Part shown: piece by piece, positions 42,663-51,221 of the stretch
Position numbering within the stretch: the stretch's first letter is position 1
How the letters are laid out: every line of letters begins with the position of its first letter
Source of the DNA: [Clostridium] citroniae WAL-17108
GTDB taxonomy: Bacteria > Bacillota > Clostridia > Lachnospirales > Lachnospiraceae
Direction of reading: 5' to 3'
Assembly: GCF_000233455.1 (NCBI RefSeq)
Contig: NZ_JH376432.1
Location: 62,001 to 126,000, forward strand
DNA length: 64,000 nucleotides
Notes under the pieces: model-generated
Told to the model about the DNA's origin: nothing
Databases searched by the model: none
What the model saw: only the letters and a program-made list of their open reading frames with translations
Translations under genes and position numbers: made by a program

Positions 42663-43675
42663 GCCTTTTTCACCTCCGGAGCCTTTTTGCCTTTTTTACC
42701 ATTGTCCTTTTTCTGAATCTCACCTCCTGCAAGGATGGAATCAGATGCGCCCATCAGCCCCTGAGGGCGTACCCACATCATCAGGATAATGATAAATGCA
42801 TAGATCACATATCTCCAGTTTTCCAGGAAGCGCAGGGCTTCTGTGAGTATGGTGACAATGGCCGATCCCAGAATGGGTCCCAAAAGGGTTCCCTGTCCGC
42901 CGATCACCACCATGGCCAGCACGTTAAATCCTGTATCCGTGGTAAACTGTGAGGACTCAATATAGTTTACAAAAGGAGCATAGGCCGCTCCGATGATCCC
43001 GGCCCAGAACGCGCCGTACATAAAGTTCATGCACTTGCACACGCTTGTCTCAACTCCCAGTGATTTAGCAGCCACCTGGTCCTCGCGGATCGCCATCCAG
43101 GCGCGGCCCACCCTGGATTTTAATACCCTTCCTGTGACAAACAGGAATACCACCCCAATGATAAGGAAAATAAAATAGTAGTATTTGGGCTTGAACATTT
43201 CCAGTCCAAAGAAATTGGGATAGGGGATCTGTTTGATCCCAAGGGCACCGCCGGTCACAGGCGTCCAGGTCTGGGCAATGATCCTGATGATCTCAGAAGC
43301 GCCCAAGGTTACGATGGACAGGTAGATTCCGGACAGCTTCAGGGTGGGAAGGCTTACGATCAGTCCCACAAGGGCTGCGAGTATTCCTGCAATGGGAAGC
43401 ACGATCCAGAAATCAATTCCCAGATTCTTGGAAAGGGACGCGCAGGTATAAGCGCCAATGGCAAAAAATCCCGCCTGTCCCAGACAGGTCTGGCCGCTGT
43501 AGCCATTGATCACGTTCAGGGATCCGGCCAGGGTGGCGTACATCATAATGGTACAGATATACCGTAAGATCAATGCCTGTTTTACCACAAAGGGAAGAAT
43601 GATGGATATGACAAGAAGGGCCAGCAATACAGGCAGCTTATGTTTTTCATAAAAATCCCTTGCCTTGTTCATCAT
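42659..43675 (-). CDS. livM: branched-chain-type ABC transporter permease LivM
   Basis: 338 aa, eight to nine membrane segments, with the LivM signature NGYSGQTCLGQAGFFAIGAY near residues 57-76. It ends in a lysine-rich tail and overlaps livH by four bases. Confidence 0.92.
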   Translation of the reverse strand: MMNKARDFYEKHKLPVLLALLVISIILPFVVKQALILRYICTIMMYATLAGSLNVINGYSGQTCLGQAGFFAIGAYTCASLSKNLGIDFWIVLPIAGILAALVGLIVSLPTLKLSGIYLSIVTLGASEIIRIIAQTWTPVTGGALGIKQIPYPNFFGLEMFKPKYYYFIFLIIGVVFLFVTGRVLKSRVGRAWMAIREDQVAAKSLGVETSVCKCMNFMYGAFWAGIIGAAYAPFVNYIESSQFTTDTGFNVLAMVVIGGQGTLLGPILGSAIVTILTEALRFLENWRYVIYAFIIILMMWVRPQGLMGASDSILAGGEIQKKDNGKKGKKAPEVKKA

Positions 43676-44565
43676 ACTCTCACCCCTTTCTTACTGACAA
43701 ATCCCTGAGGTCTGATCAGCAGCACCAGGATCAGGAACCCAAAGGCGAACACATCCCTGAAGGTAGCGGCCGACACAGCGATCCCCAGGTTCTCGATCAC
43801 GCCGATGCACAGACCGCCCAGGGCGGAGAACCGGATATCCACCAGGCCCCCCAGCACGCTGGCTGCAAACGCCTTCATGCTGTAGATACCGCCCATGGTG
43901 GCGGATACGGAATAATAATAGATACAGAGCAGGATACCTGCAATCCCGCCGAAACCGGAACCAATACAGTTGCCGATCATGGCCATGCGCTTTACATTGA
44001 TGCCCACCAGGTATGCGGCATCCTTGTTCTGGCTTACAGCCCTTAAGGCAATTCCCCACTTAGTCCTGTTAAAAAACAGGGTCAGGGCAGACGCCAGGAC
44101 CACCACAAGGACAATGACCACGATCTGAAGCAGTTTTATATCCAGCCGGACGCTGCCTAACATAAAGGTGAATGTTTTATTTTCAACAATATCAAGAACA
44201 GGTTTTGTCTCAGGCCCAAAGACGATCTGAGCCAGGTTTTTGATCAGCATACTGATACCAATGGTACACAGCAGTGAAATGTGCCTGGGCGCATTAAAGA
44301 ATTTTTCATAGCAGAGCTTGTAGACAACAATTCCTATTAAAAATGATCCGGTAAATGCCGCCAGGATCGCCAGCGGAAGATTGTTGCCAAACAGTAAAAA
44401 AATATAATAGGAGGAGAAGGCTCCAATCATCATGATCTCGCCATATGTAAATGTAACCATCCCTACCACACCGACTATAACAGAATAGCCGATTGCCATC
44501 AGTGCGTATATTGCGCCCTGGCACAAGCCGTTAACCAGCTGATTTAATATATATTCCATATCCAT
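43672..44565 (-). CDS. livH: branched-chain-type ABC transporter permease LivH
   Basis: 297 aa membrane protein with the LivH opening LVNGLCQGAIYALMAIGYSV and the later AVSQNKDAAYLVGINV. It forms the pore with LivM. The 120-base gap before it contains no gene. Confidence 0.92.
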   Translation of the reverse strand: MDMEYILNQLVNGLCQGAIYALMAIGYSVIVGVVGMVTFTYGEIMMIGAFSSYYIFLLFGNNLPLAILAAFTGSFLIGIVVYKLCYEKFFNAPRHISLLCTIGISMLIKNLAQIVFGPETKPVLDIVENKTFTFMLGSVRLDIKLLQIVVIVLVVVLASALTLFFNRTKWGIALRAVSQNKDAAYLVGINVKRMAMIGNCIGSGFGGIAGILLCIYYYSVSATMGGIYSMKAFAASVLGGLVDIRFSALGGLCIGVIENLGIAVSAATFRDVFAFGFLILVLLIRPQGFVSKKGVRV

Positions 44566-44685
44566 ACCTCCTCGTCACACGCAGAAGCCCGCTTTTTAGA
44601 AAAGGGCGGCAGACAGGAGCATCTATATGGTATCTTGTTCCTGTGCGCCGCCCCAGAGCGTGTCTGCAATTGCCCTTAGCCGTTC

Positions 44686-45864
44686 TTAAAGGCCTTCTGC
44701 GCCGTATTCAAATCCTTCCAGCACCACCCACTTGGCATCCTTAACGCCGCAGATCATGTACTGGCGCTCAATATCGCCGTCCGGTGTAAAGTTCAGTGCC
44801 CCTGTCACGCCTTCGTTCTCGCTCTCAGCCAGCGCCTGCTGGATCGCGTCACGGGTAATCTCCCCATCCCCGATCCTCTCCACTGCATTGGCGATCAGAT
44901 ATACACAGTCATATGCACATGCAGGGTGGATGGTTGGCTTAAATCCGGCTTCCTCCTCAAAGGATTTGGCCCAGTTGGACAGGGTCTCATTGTTCTCATC
45001 AAAGAAGAAAGGAGAAGTCACGATCAGGTTATCCGGAGTGGTCAGCTGGTTAATCAGCTGCTCAGAGGTGCCAGGCCCTAAGGAAACATGCTGGATATCC
45101 CAGCCCGCGGCATCCGCCTGGTTAAAGATGGCTGCAACGGCGTCTCCCTGGTCCATCACTACCAGACAGTCCGGATCAATGGATCTCATCTTTGTAATAA
45201 GGGAGCTGAAGTCCTTTTCGCCGGTGGCGTACTTTTCTGCGGTCACATCCAGTCCTTCCTTTTCCGCCTGCTCCATGAAGTTATCATAGCAGGAAAGGCC
45301 CCAGTCACTGTCCACACGGATCACTGCGATCTTCTGCGCGCCCAGATACTTTTTAAGTATGTATTTTGCAAGGTAAGGAGCTTCCACATCCTGGCGCCCC
45401 ATGATACTGAAGCAGTATTTGCTCATATTTGCATAGTCGGGAGCGGATGCGGTGGGGCTCAGCTGGACGATTCCGTACCGGTCCACGATCTCCGCATTGG
45501 CCTTACAGGCACCTGAGGTGAAATCCCCCAAAATAGCCATAACGCTTTCATCCTCTGCAAAGTTGGTTGCCATATTGGAAGATACCACAGCATCTCCCTG
45601 GGTGTCCTTGATTTCAATCTCAAACTTATGGCCGTTTACCCCGCCCTTTGCATTGATCTCGTCTATGGCTTTCTGAAATCCGATCTGGAATCCCTTTCCG
45701 TACTCGGCATAGTTGCCTGTAAGGGGTGCCAGGCCGCCCAGCTTAATGGTTGATTTCTCTCCAGCCTCTGTCTTGGCTCCTGTTGTGCTTGAACACCCTG
45801 CCAGCAGACCTGCTGCCAGTGCTGCAGAAAGGGCCAGCGCTGCCATTGATTTAAACCTCTTCAT
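44686..45864 (-). CDS. livK: Liv-type ABC substrate-binding lipoprotein
   Basis: 392 aa. Lipoprotein signal with lipobox LLAGC (C24), then IKLGGLAPLTGNYAEYGKGFQIG, the usual start of a LivK-type receptor. Ligand not necessarily an amino acid: this family also binds amides, urea and aromatic acids. The operon's ATC-hydrolase, SDR and DhaK genes suggest a substrate other than leucine. Confidence 0.9.
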   Translation of the reverse strand: MKRFKSMAALALSAALAAGLLAGCSSTTGAKTEAGEKSTIKLGGLAPLTGNYAEYGKGFQIGFQKAIDEINAKGGVNGHKFEIEIKDTQGDAVVSSNMATNFAEDESVMAILGDFTSGACKANAEIVDRYGIVQLSPTASAPDYANMSKYCFSIMGRQDVEAPYLAKYILKKYLGAQKIAVIRVDSDWGLSCYDNFMEQAEKEGLDVTAEKYATGEKDFSSLITKMRSIDPDCLVVMDQGDAVAAIFNQADAAGWDIQHVSLGPGTSEQLINQLTTPDNLIVTSPFFFDENNETLSNWAKSFEEEAGFKPTIHPACAYDCVYLIANAVERIGDGEITRDAIQQALAESENEGVTGALNFTPDGDIERQYMICGVKDAKWVVLEGFEYGAEGL

Positions 45865-45892
45865 AAAAAAACTCCTCCTTTTTCCTTTTGAT

Positions 45893-46390
45893 TTATTTGT
45901 GGAAGCAAAGCTTACATGTAGGACATCCCTTTGCCAGTGTGTCTGTTAATTCCAGATCCAGTCCCATTGCCTCTGCAATGCCCCGGTCCCCATCCATGGC
46001 AATATCGCAAAGAACAGCGCATGTCTCATCATCAAATCCCAGCTTCTTCCAAGCATTTAACAGCGCGCAGTAATGGAAATCCACAGGAACCTCAGTTTCA
46101 GTCACTTGATGCACCTCCTGCTCAAAGGTTTTTCTTCCCAAATCGTTTAAGAACACCTTTGCAAAATCCCTGCAGTCCTCCGGATCAGAACAGGCCGCCT
46201 TAAAATTCTCACCGTGGATGTTTCCGCATTTGCGGATCGCTTTTCTGAATATAGGCTCAGGATCGATCCCCGCTTTTCTGAACTCATCATAGATAAGGCC
46301 CATCCACGTTGCCCTGTGCTCAATGGCCGCCCTGTTGATATTTGCCTGCTCGTCCTTTGTCAGTGTTGCTACATTCTTGATCTCTCCCAT
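45893..46390 (-). CDS. L-2-amino-thiazoline-4-carboxylate hydrolase-family protein, copy 2
   Basis: 165 aa, the first gene of the livKHMGF-SDR-dhaK-dhaL operon. Shares MGEIKNVATLT, HGENFKAAC, DFHYCALL, CDIAMDGDRGIA and CPTCKL with copy 1 at 38053. The two copies bracket the operon. It follows a good promoter at 46458 and a ribosome binding site AAAGGAGA. Confidence 0.75.
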   Translation of the reverse strand: MGEIKNVATLTKDEQANINRAAIEHRATWMGLIYDEFRKAGIDPEPIFRKAIRKCGNIHGENFKAACSDPEDCRDFAKVFLNDLGRKTFEQEVHQVTETEVPVDFHYCALLNAWKKLGFDDETCAVLCDIAMDGDRGIAEAMGLDLELTDTLAKGCPTCKLCFHK

Positions 46391-46457
46391 GATTTCTTTT
46401 ATCTCCTTTCATTTATACAGTTTTTTTTCATATGTCATACTGTATCTCACAAAACTA

Positions 46458-46485
46458 ATCATATCAGTTTTCATCTAAATGTCAA
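46458..46485 (-). promoter_or_regulatory. promoter of the nine-gene liv/dha operon
   Basis: On the minus strand TTGACA (46480-46485), a 16-base spacer and TGATATGAT, an extended -10 (46458-46463 plus TGA). Very close to consensus. Confidence 0.75.
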
Positions 46486-46661
46486 GCATTTTTAGTTAAT
46501 ATTTACATGGAACCTCATATAATAAAGTCAAAACTATCAATATTACCTACTTATATCATGTTTTTCTCTATATTTCAGCAAAATCTGATATGACTATTTA
46601 CTTTTCAGTCCAGGGGGGTTATAATATATTTTCCTGCCTTTTTATATATTTTATCAAAGTC

Positions 46662-46690
46662 TTGATTTTCATCCGGATATAACCTATACT
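46662..46690 (+). promoter_or_regulatory. promoter of the GntR/FCD regulator
   Basis: TTGATT (46662-46667) and TATACT (46685-46690) with a 17-base spacer, 51 bases before the start codon. Confidence 0.65.
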
Positions 46691-46741
46691 GAGTTCATAC
46701 ACATAATTCATGACCTAAGATCAAGAAAGGATGCATCTGAT

Positions 46742-47380
46742 ATGATTAGTTCAGAGCTGAACCTGAAAGAGCAGATACATGATAATTTATTTTCAGATAT
46801 AGTAAATGGAGTATACCAGCCCGGAGCCATTCTCCACGAGAAATCCCTGATGGAGAAGTACGGCGTCAGCCGCGCCCCCATCCGGGAAGCCCTGATCCAG
46901 CTGTGCAGTGAGGATGTGCTGCGCAACTATCCTAAGCGCGGTTATGAAGTGACTGAGATAAGTGAGGGAGATATACAGAATATCATACGGTACCGTATTT
47001 CTCTGGAATGCGGCTTTATGCAGCAGTATGGCGGATACATTGATGACGGACTCATTGAAAAGCTGGAACATCACAATCTGTACCACCAGCAGCGCCAGGG
47101 AGAAGGGCTTACAGCACTGGAACACTGGCTGGACAACATTGGATTCCACCTGCTGTTATTTTCCAACTACCAGAACGACTATGCATACAAAAAGCTTCAG
47201 GAATCCATGACCACCCAGACCCGCTTCTATGCCCAAAAGCGTTCCCGCCAGTGGCATTCCCCCATTTTTTATGATGCGGACGGGCTTCATGTGGCGATTG
47301 TGGATTACCTGAAGCAGAAAAACTACAGTATGGCCTCCAATATTTTGAAGGCTGATATTGAGGACCGGACTACCATGTAA
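46742..47380 (+). CDS. GntR/FCD-family regulator
   Basis: 212 aa. Winged HTH at about 8-75 (IVNGVYQPGAILHEKSLMEKYGVSRAPIREALIQL) and a helical ligand domain of the FadR/FCD or VanR type after it. It is divergent from the liv/dha operon and is its likely regulator. Confidence 0.85.
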   Translation: MISSELNLKEQIHDNLFSDIVNGVYQPGAILHEKSLMEKYGVSRAPIREALIQLCSEDVLRNYPKRGYEVTEISEGDIQNIIRYRISLECGFMQQYGGYIDDGLIEKLEHHNLYHQQRQGEGLTALEHWLDNIGFHLLLFSNYQNDYAYKKLQESMTTQTRFYAQKRSRQWHSPIFYDADGLHVAIVDYLKQKNYSMASNILKADIEDRTTM

Positions 47381-47403
47381 AAACGGACGTGGGGTTCAGG
47401 CAA

Positions 47404-47444
47404 AAAAACAGAAAGAGGAGATCAAAATTCCTCTTTCTGTTTTT
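47404..47444. terminator. bidirectional terminator after the GntR gene
   Basis: A perfect 16-bp stem (47404-47419 with 47429-47444) whose arms begin with A-runs and end with T-runs, so it can work on both strands. Confidence 0.88.
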
Positions 47445-47447
47445 ATA

Positions 47448-48095
47448 TCAGGTATTTACTGGACATTGGTATAAATATCCGTAAAGTGCTCGATCCAGTT
47501 TGCCTAACGGCTTGCCGTCCAAGTTCTCACAGAACTTTTCTACTAAGCTCCATGCATCTTCCGTATCCCCGCCTCCCATTGCGTAAAGCATGTTCACCAG
47601 GTGCTCCCATCCGGAATATACCCGGTAATCTAAGAAAAAAGATTCCTTTGTCAAATACAGATCATAGCCTTCCTTAAAGTCATTAAGCCTGTAATATTAG
47701 CCTGTTCAGACGCTTCCTTGACACGGCGATTAATAAAGAGTTCCAGTTCTATACAAAAAATATCGTATTCCCGGAAACAGGACTTGCATCTGAACTCATA
47801 TTTTACACCTGCTTCCCGGGTATTGTCCGGACTGCTTATCCTTCTAATATCCAAACTATAATATGGAATCTTATTCAGTTCTTCCTGGGTATAATCAATT
47901 GATAATCCCTTGGCCAGGGCAATACCACGCTCTTTCCCAAATATCATGTTCAGGCACCCCTTCCATACATTTCAGATCCAGCCCGTGATCATCTTTATCC
48001 TCTTGCAGTGATAGCAGCTTATTCTTATATTTATAGATAAACTCCCTCTTCTCTTCTTTATGACAGGAAATATGCATATGGATTATCTTGCGCAT
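47448..48095 (-). pseudogene. unknown gene of about 215 codons broken by two frameshifts
   Basis: Three minus-strand frames follow one another. 48095 downward opens with a good RBS (GGGGGAATATA) and MRKIIHMHISCHKEEKREF; the second frame is entered near 47948 (MIFGKERGIALAKGL); the third near 47688, where NDFKEGYDLYLTKESFF continues past the second frame's stop and ends at 47448. Joined, they read as one protein with a central CxxC (FRCKSCF) and an alpha-rich, acidic C-terminus. I do not recognise the family. Two separate shifts make sequencing error less likely than decay. Confidence 0.65.
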
Positions 48096-48210
48096 TATAT
48101 TCCCCCTTCACCGCTTTTTCTCACCCAAAGTAAGAACCTTCGTATGTAGTATCATAAATAAAAACCATAAATTATGCAAGTATTAGGTTAGTATCTATAT
48201 GGAAATACAC

Positions 48211-48240
48211 AAAAATGGCGCCGGGCATCAACCCGGCACC
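48211..48240 (-). terminator. terminator of deoB
   Basis: On the minus strand GGTGCCGGG pairs with CCCGGCGCC (one wobble), loop TTGATG, followed by ATTTTTGT. Confidence 0.8.
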
Positions 48241-48308
48241 ACCTTTGTGTACTCGTAGACAGACGCATTCGATGCATCTCCTTCTTAATAATTAATCTGA
48301 TAACAGTG

Positions 48309-49502
48309 TTAAGACAGCTGACCCAGGATCGATGATCCAATGGTACCCTCCGGCATCTTTACCCCAAAGTTCTCTGCAATAGTAGCTCCCACTGCCGCAA
48401 ATGTATCGGTCTCCTTAAGCGCTCCGCTTCCCTCAAACTGTTTGGAATAAATCAAAAGTGGAACCTGCTCCCTGGTGTGGTCGGTGCCTGAATAGGTGGG
48501 ATCATTTCCGTGATCGGCTGTGATCATCAAAAGATCGTCCTCCCGTAAGTCCGCCAATGCCTCTCCCAGCTTCACATCGAACATTTCCACTTCCTTTGCA
48601 TAACCCTGGGGATTCCTGCGATGTCCCCACAGAGCGTCAAAATCCACCAGGTTCACAAAACAAAGTCCCTCAAAATCCTCATCCTTGATAATATCAATGG
48701 TCTGCTCCATGCCATGGACCGAACTCTTGGACTTATATGCCTTTGTAATGCCCTCTCCGTCAAAGATATCGCGGATCTTGCCAACAGAGATAACCTCAAA
48801 TCCATGTTCCTTCAGCGCGTCAAGAGCCGTCTTGCCCGTGGGCTTAAGGGCATAATCGTGGCGGTTGCTGGTACGCTTGAATTCACCTTTTTTCTTTCCC
48901 ACATAAGGTCTTGCAATGACGCGTCCCACACGCCATTCGTCCTTCATGGTCAGCTCCCTTGCAATCTCACAGCAGCGGTACAGCTCATCCAGTCCAAATG
49001 TCTCCTCGTTGCCACAGATCTGAAGTACGGAATCAGCGGAGGTATACACGATCATATGGCCGGTTGCAATCTCTTCCTCTGCCAGTTCATCCAAAATTGT
49101 GGTTCCACTGGAGCTCTTGTTTCCAATCACCTTATGACCGGTGCGCTTTTCCAGCTCCTCAATCAGCTCCTTTGGAAATCCAGTCTCCGTAAATGTCACA
49201 AAAGGTTTCACGGTCTTGATCCCCATCAGCTCCCAGTGTCCGGTCATGGTGTCCTTGCCGCAGCTGTTCTCATTCATTACCGTGTAGTATCCCATGGGCT
49301 TTTCCACGGGCGCAACTCCCTTAAGGGGATGCATATTAGCCATTCCCAATTTCTGCAGGTTGGGGATTTCCCAATGGTCCACACTCTCGGCAATATGACC
49401 CATGGTATCAGTGCCCTCATCCCCATAAGCCTTTGCATCCCTGCCGTTTCCGGCGCCAAATGAATCAACTACGATCACAAATATACGTTTGAATTTTCCC
49501 AT
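48309..49502 (-). CDS. deoB: phosphopentomutase DeoB
   Basis: 397 aa from the ATG at 49502 (MGKFKRIFVIVVDSFGAG), nine bases after AGGAG; in-frame ATGs further up are poorly spaced. Alkaline-phosphatase superfamily metal site DSFGAG, DEGTDTMGHIAE, and TADHGNDPT near the end. It converts ribose-1-phosphate or deoxyribose-1-phosphate to the 5-phosphate, following DeoD in nucleoside salvage. Confidence 0.95.
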   Translation of the reverse strand: MGKFKRIFVIVVDSFGAGNGRDAKAYGDEGTDTMGHIAESVDHWEIPNLQKLGMANMHPLKGVAPVEKPMGYYTVMNENSCGKDTMTGHWELMGIKTVKPFVTFTETGFPKELIEELEKRTGHKVIGNKSSSGTTILDELAEEEIATGHMIVYTSADSVLQICGNEETFGLDELYRCCEIARELTMKDEWRVGRVIARPYVGKKKGEFKRTSNRHDYALKPTGKTALDALKEHGFEVISVGKIRDIFDGEGITKAYKSKSSVHGMEQTIDIIKDEDFEGLCFVNLVDFDALWGHRRNPQGYAKEVEMFDVKLGEALADLREDDLLMITADHGNDPTYSGTDHTREQVPLLIYSKQFEGSGALKETDTFAAVGATIAENFGVKMPEGTIGSSILGQLS

Positions 49503-49539
49503 TCTTTCCATTCTCCTATCCATCAATACAACTTGTTAC

Positions 49540-50262
49540 TTAATCCGCCATCATGGCCGCTGTCTTTAAAGCAACCTTCATCATATTGCCAAATGCTTCC
49601 TGACGTTCCTCCACAGTGGCCTTTTCCCCGGTAATAAAGGAATCGGAAATTGTCAGCAGGCACGCCGCTTTTTTTCCCAGCACCTTTGCGTTGTGGAACA
49701 GGGCAAAGCTCTCCATCTCCACACATTCACTGCCGTGCTTGGCATAGATCTCCTGGAAGCTGTCCATTCCCGGCTCACTGTAAAATACATCACTGGAATG
49801 GATTTTTGCTGGTATCACTTCGATCCCGCATTTATTTCCCGCTTCCAAAATCACCTGATTCAACTCAGGATCCGGATATTTGATGTCTGAGGTATCCCCA
49901 TTCTGGGTCTGTCCGAAACTGGACTCGCTCCAGCACTCCTCTGCCAGAACCACATCATACAGTTTCAACCGTTCACTGTAAGCACCTGCTGAACCAATGC
50001 GGATGATTCTCTCCACACCATACTGTGTAAACAGCTCATAAGAATAGATGCCGATACTTGGCATTCCCATTCCGCTGGCCATAACAGTTACTTCTTTTCC
50101 TTCAAATTTGCCTGTGAATGCATAAATATTGCGCACCTTACTCACCAATTTTACATCAGTCAGCCAGTTCTTTGCAATAAATTCCGCTCTCAGCGGATCT
50201 CCCGGCATTAATACGGTCTTGGCAATCTCTCCCGGCATTGCGCTGTTGTGTGGTGTTCCCAT
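49540..50262 (-). CDS. deoD: purine-nucleoside phosphorylase DeoD
   Basis: 240 aa from the ATG at 50262 (MGTPHNSAMPGEIAKTVLMPGDPLRAE), preceded by GAGGAGG; a longer frame starts at 50337 but would bury the RBS. Hexameric PNP signature GMGMPSIGIYSYEL and the C-terminal ECVEMESFALF and TISDSF. Splits purine nucleosides with phosphate and feeds deoB 37 bases downstream. Confidence 0.95.
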   Translation of the reverse strand: MGTPHNSAMPGEIAKTVLMPGDPLRAEFIAKNWLTDVKLVSKVRNIYAFTGKFEGKEVTVMASGMGMPSIGIYSYELFTQYGVERIIRIGSAGAYSERLKLYDVVLAEECWSESSFGQTQNGDTSDIKYPDPELNQVILEAGNKCGIEVIPAKIHSSDVFYSEPGMDSFQEIYAKHGSECVEMESFALFHNAKVLGKKAACLLTISDSFITGEKATVEERQEAFGNMMKVALKTAAMMAD

Positions 50263-50364
50263 AAGAATAACCTCCTCTTTCTCTTGCAATTCATATGCTT
50301 TTATTTTAAACTGTAAGTAAATAATAGAAAATGCCAAATGTCACTTTTTTTATAAATTATTTTG

Positions 50365-50409
50365 GTAACAGTTCAGGACGGAGGGACAATGGGTGTTCTG
50401 AACAGTTAC
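50365..50409. repeat. palindromic intergenic repeat, copy B
   Basis: GTAACAGTTCAG (50365-50376) and CTGAACAGTTAC (50398-50409) are inverted with one mismatch about 21 bases apart. The right arm with its flank matches copy A at 38571. It lies between divergent deoD and a Crp/Fnr gene, so it might also be an operator. Confidence 0.55.
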
Positions 50410-50431
50410 TAATTTTGTATAGGGAGATACT

Positions 50432-51139
50432 ATGAAATGGGATAACATACTATCCGCCTGCCGCAAATACGAGTGTTTTCCATCCGTGGAACGCCTCTTT
50501 TCAGCATGCCCCATCCTGATCCGCAACTATCTGACACTCAGTTCTTTCCCGGCAGGGCAGCTTCTCATTGAAGCAGGCTCCCCCTGCGGTACTGTATATA
50601 TCCTGGTATCCGGACGGCTGCAGGCCATTGAGGAAAAAGCAGGTGAAGTACCGTACAGCTTTTTTGATATTGTTCCCTTTGATATTGTAGGTGACTACGA
50701 GCTGTTTTCAGAGGACACGGAAAGTTTTGTCACGGTCCAGGCCAGGGAACCCTCAGTGTGCCTTACCATTCCTGCCAGATTTTACCTTCAGTGGATCAGC
50801 GCTGACAGCGCGGCGCTGTTCTTCCGCACCAGGCTGCTGATGAAAAAGCTTTCCCTGCAGCTGAATTCCAGCCGCCGTTACCTGCTCATGTCCTATGAAG
50901 AGAGGTGTACATACGTTATCTGTCAGGAAGCCGGCAAGGTTTCCCCTGTGGACGGCATTTTCCGGCTGAAACTAAACCGGGAGTTCCTGGCCACCAAGAC
51001 CGGATGTTCCCTGCGCACAATCCACCGCCTTCTAAAGGAAATGGAACATAAGGATATGCTGGCCCTGTCCGGCGGAAAGATCCTTCTGACCTCAACACAG
51101 CTGGAGAACATGATGAACGGCCTGGATCCGTACTCATAG
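50432..51139 (+). CDS. Crp/Fnr-family transcriptional regulator
   Basis: 235 aa. N-terminal cyclic-nucleotide-binding-like beta roll (about 20-125) and C-terminal winged HTH (about 165-225: LNREFLATKTGCSLRTIHRLLKEMEHKDML). The phosphate-binding cassette of cAMP-binding Crp proteins is absent, and only scattered cysteines are present, so the signal is unknown. Divergent from the deoDB operon. Confidence 0.82.
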   Translation: MKWDNILSACRKYECFPSVERLFSACPILIRNYLTLSSFPAGQLLIEAGSPCGTVYILVSGRLQAIEEKAGEVPYSFFDIVPFDIVGDYELFSEDTESFVTVQAREPSVCLTIPARFYLQWISADSAALFFRTRLLMKKLSLQLNSSRRYLLMSYEERCTYVICQEAGKVSPVDGIFRLKLNREFLATKTGCSLRTIHRLLKEMEHKDMLALSGGKILLTSTQLENMMNGLDPYS

Positions 51140-51221
51140 AAGTGCAGTCCTCCTAGATCGTATTTCCATAATCAATAGGGCTGAGCTTATATTTTTCAGC
51201 CCAGCCCTTAAATCCAGAACC

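Larger units (their letters stand above)
46391..46741. other. divergent control region of the liv/dha operon and its GntR regulator
   Basis: This 351-base AT-rich gap holds the two promoters described separately (46458-46485 minus, 46662-46690 plus) and no coding frame. The middle, 46490-46655, shows no clear repeat. Confidence 0.6.

Noticed and set aside
51178..51202. Terminator between the Crp/Fnr gene and thrS
   Set aside because: The 7-bp stem GGGCTGA/TCAGCCC is weak and neither strand has a T-tract behind it, so it was not listed as a feature.
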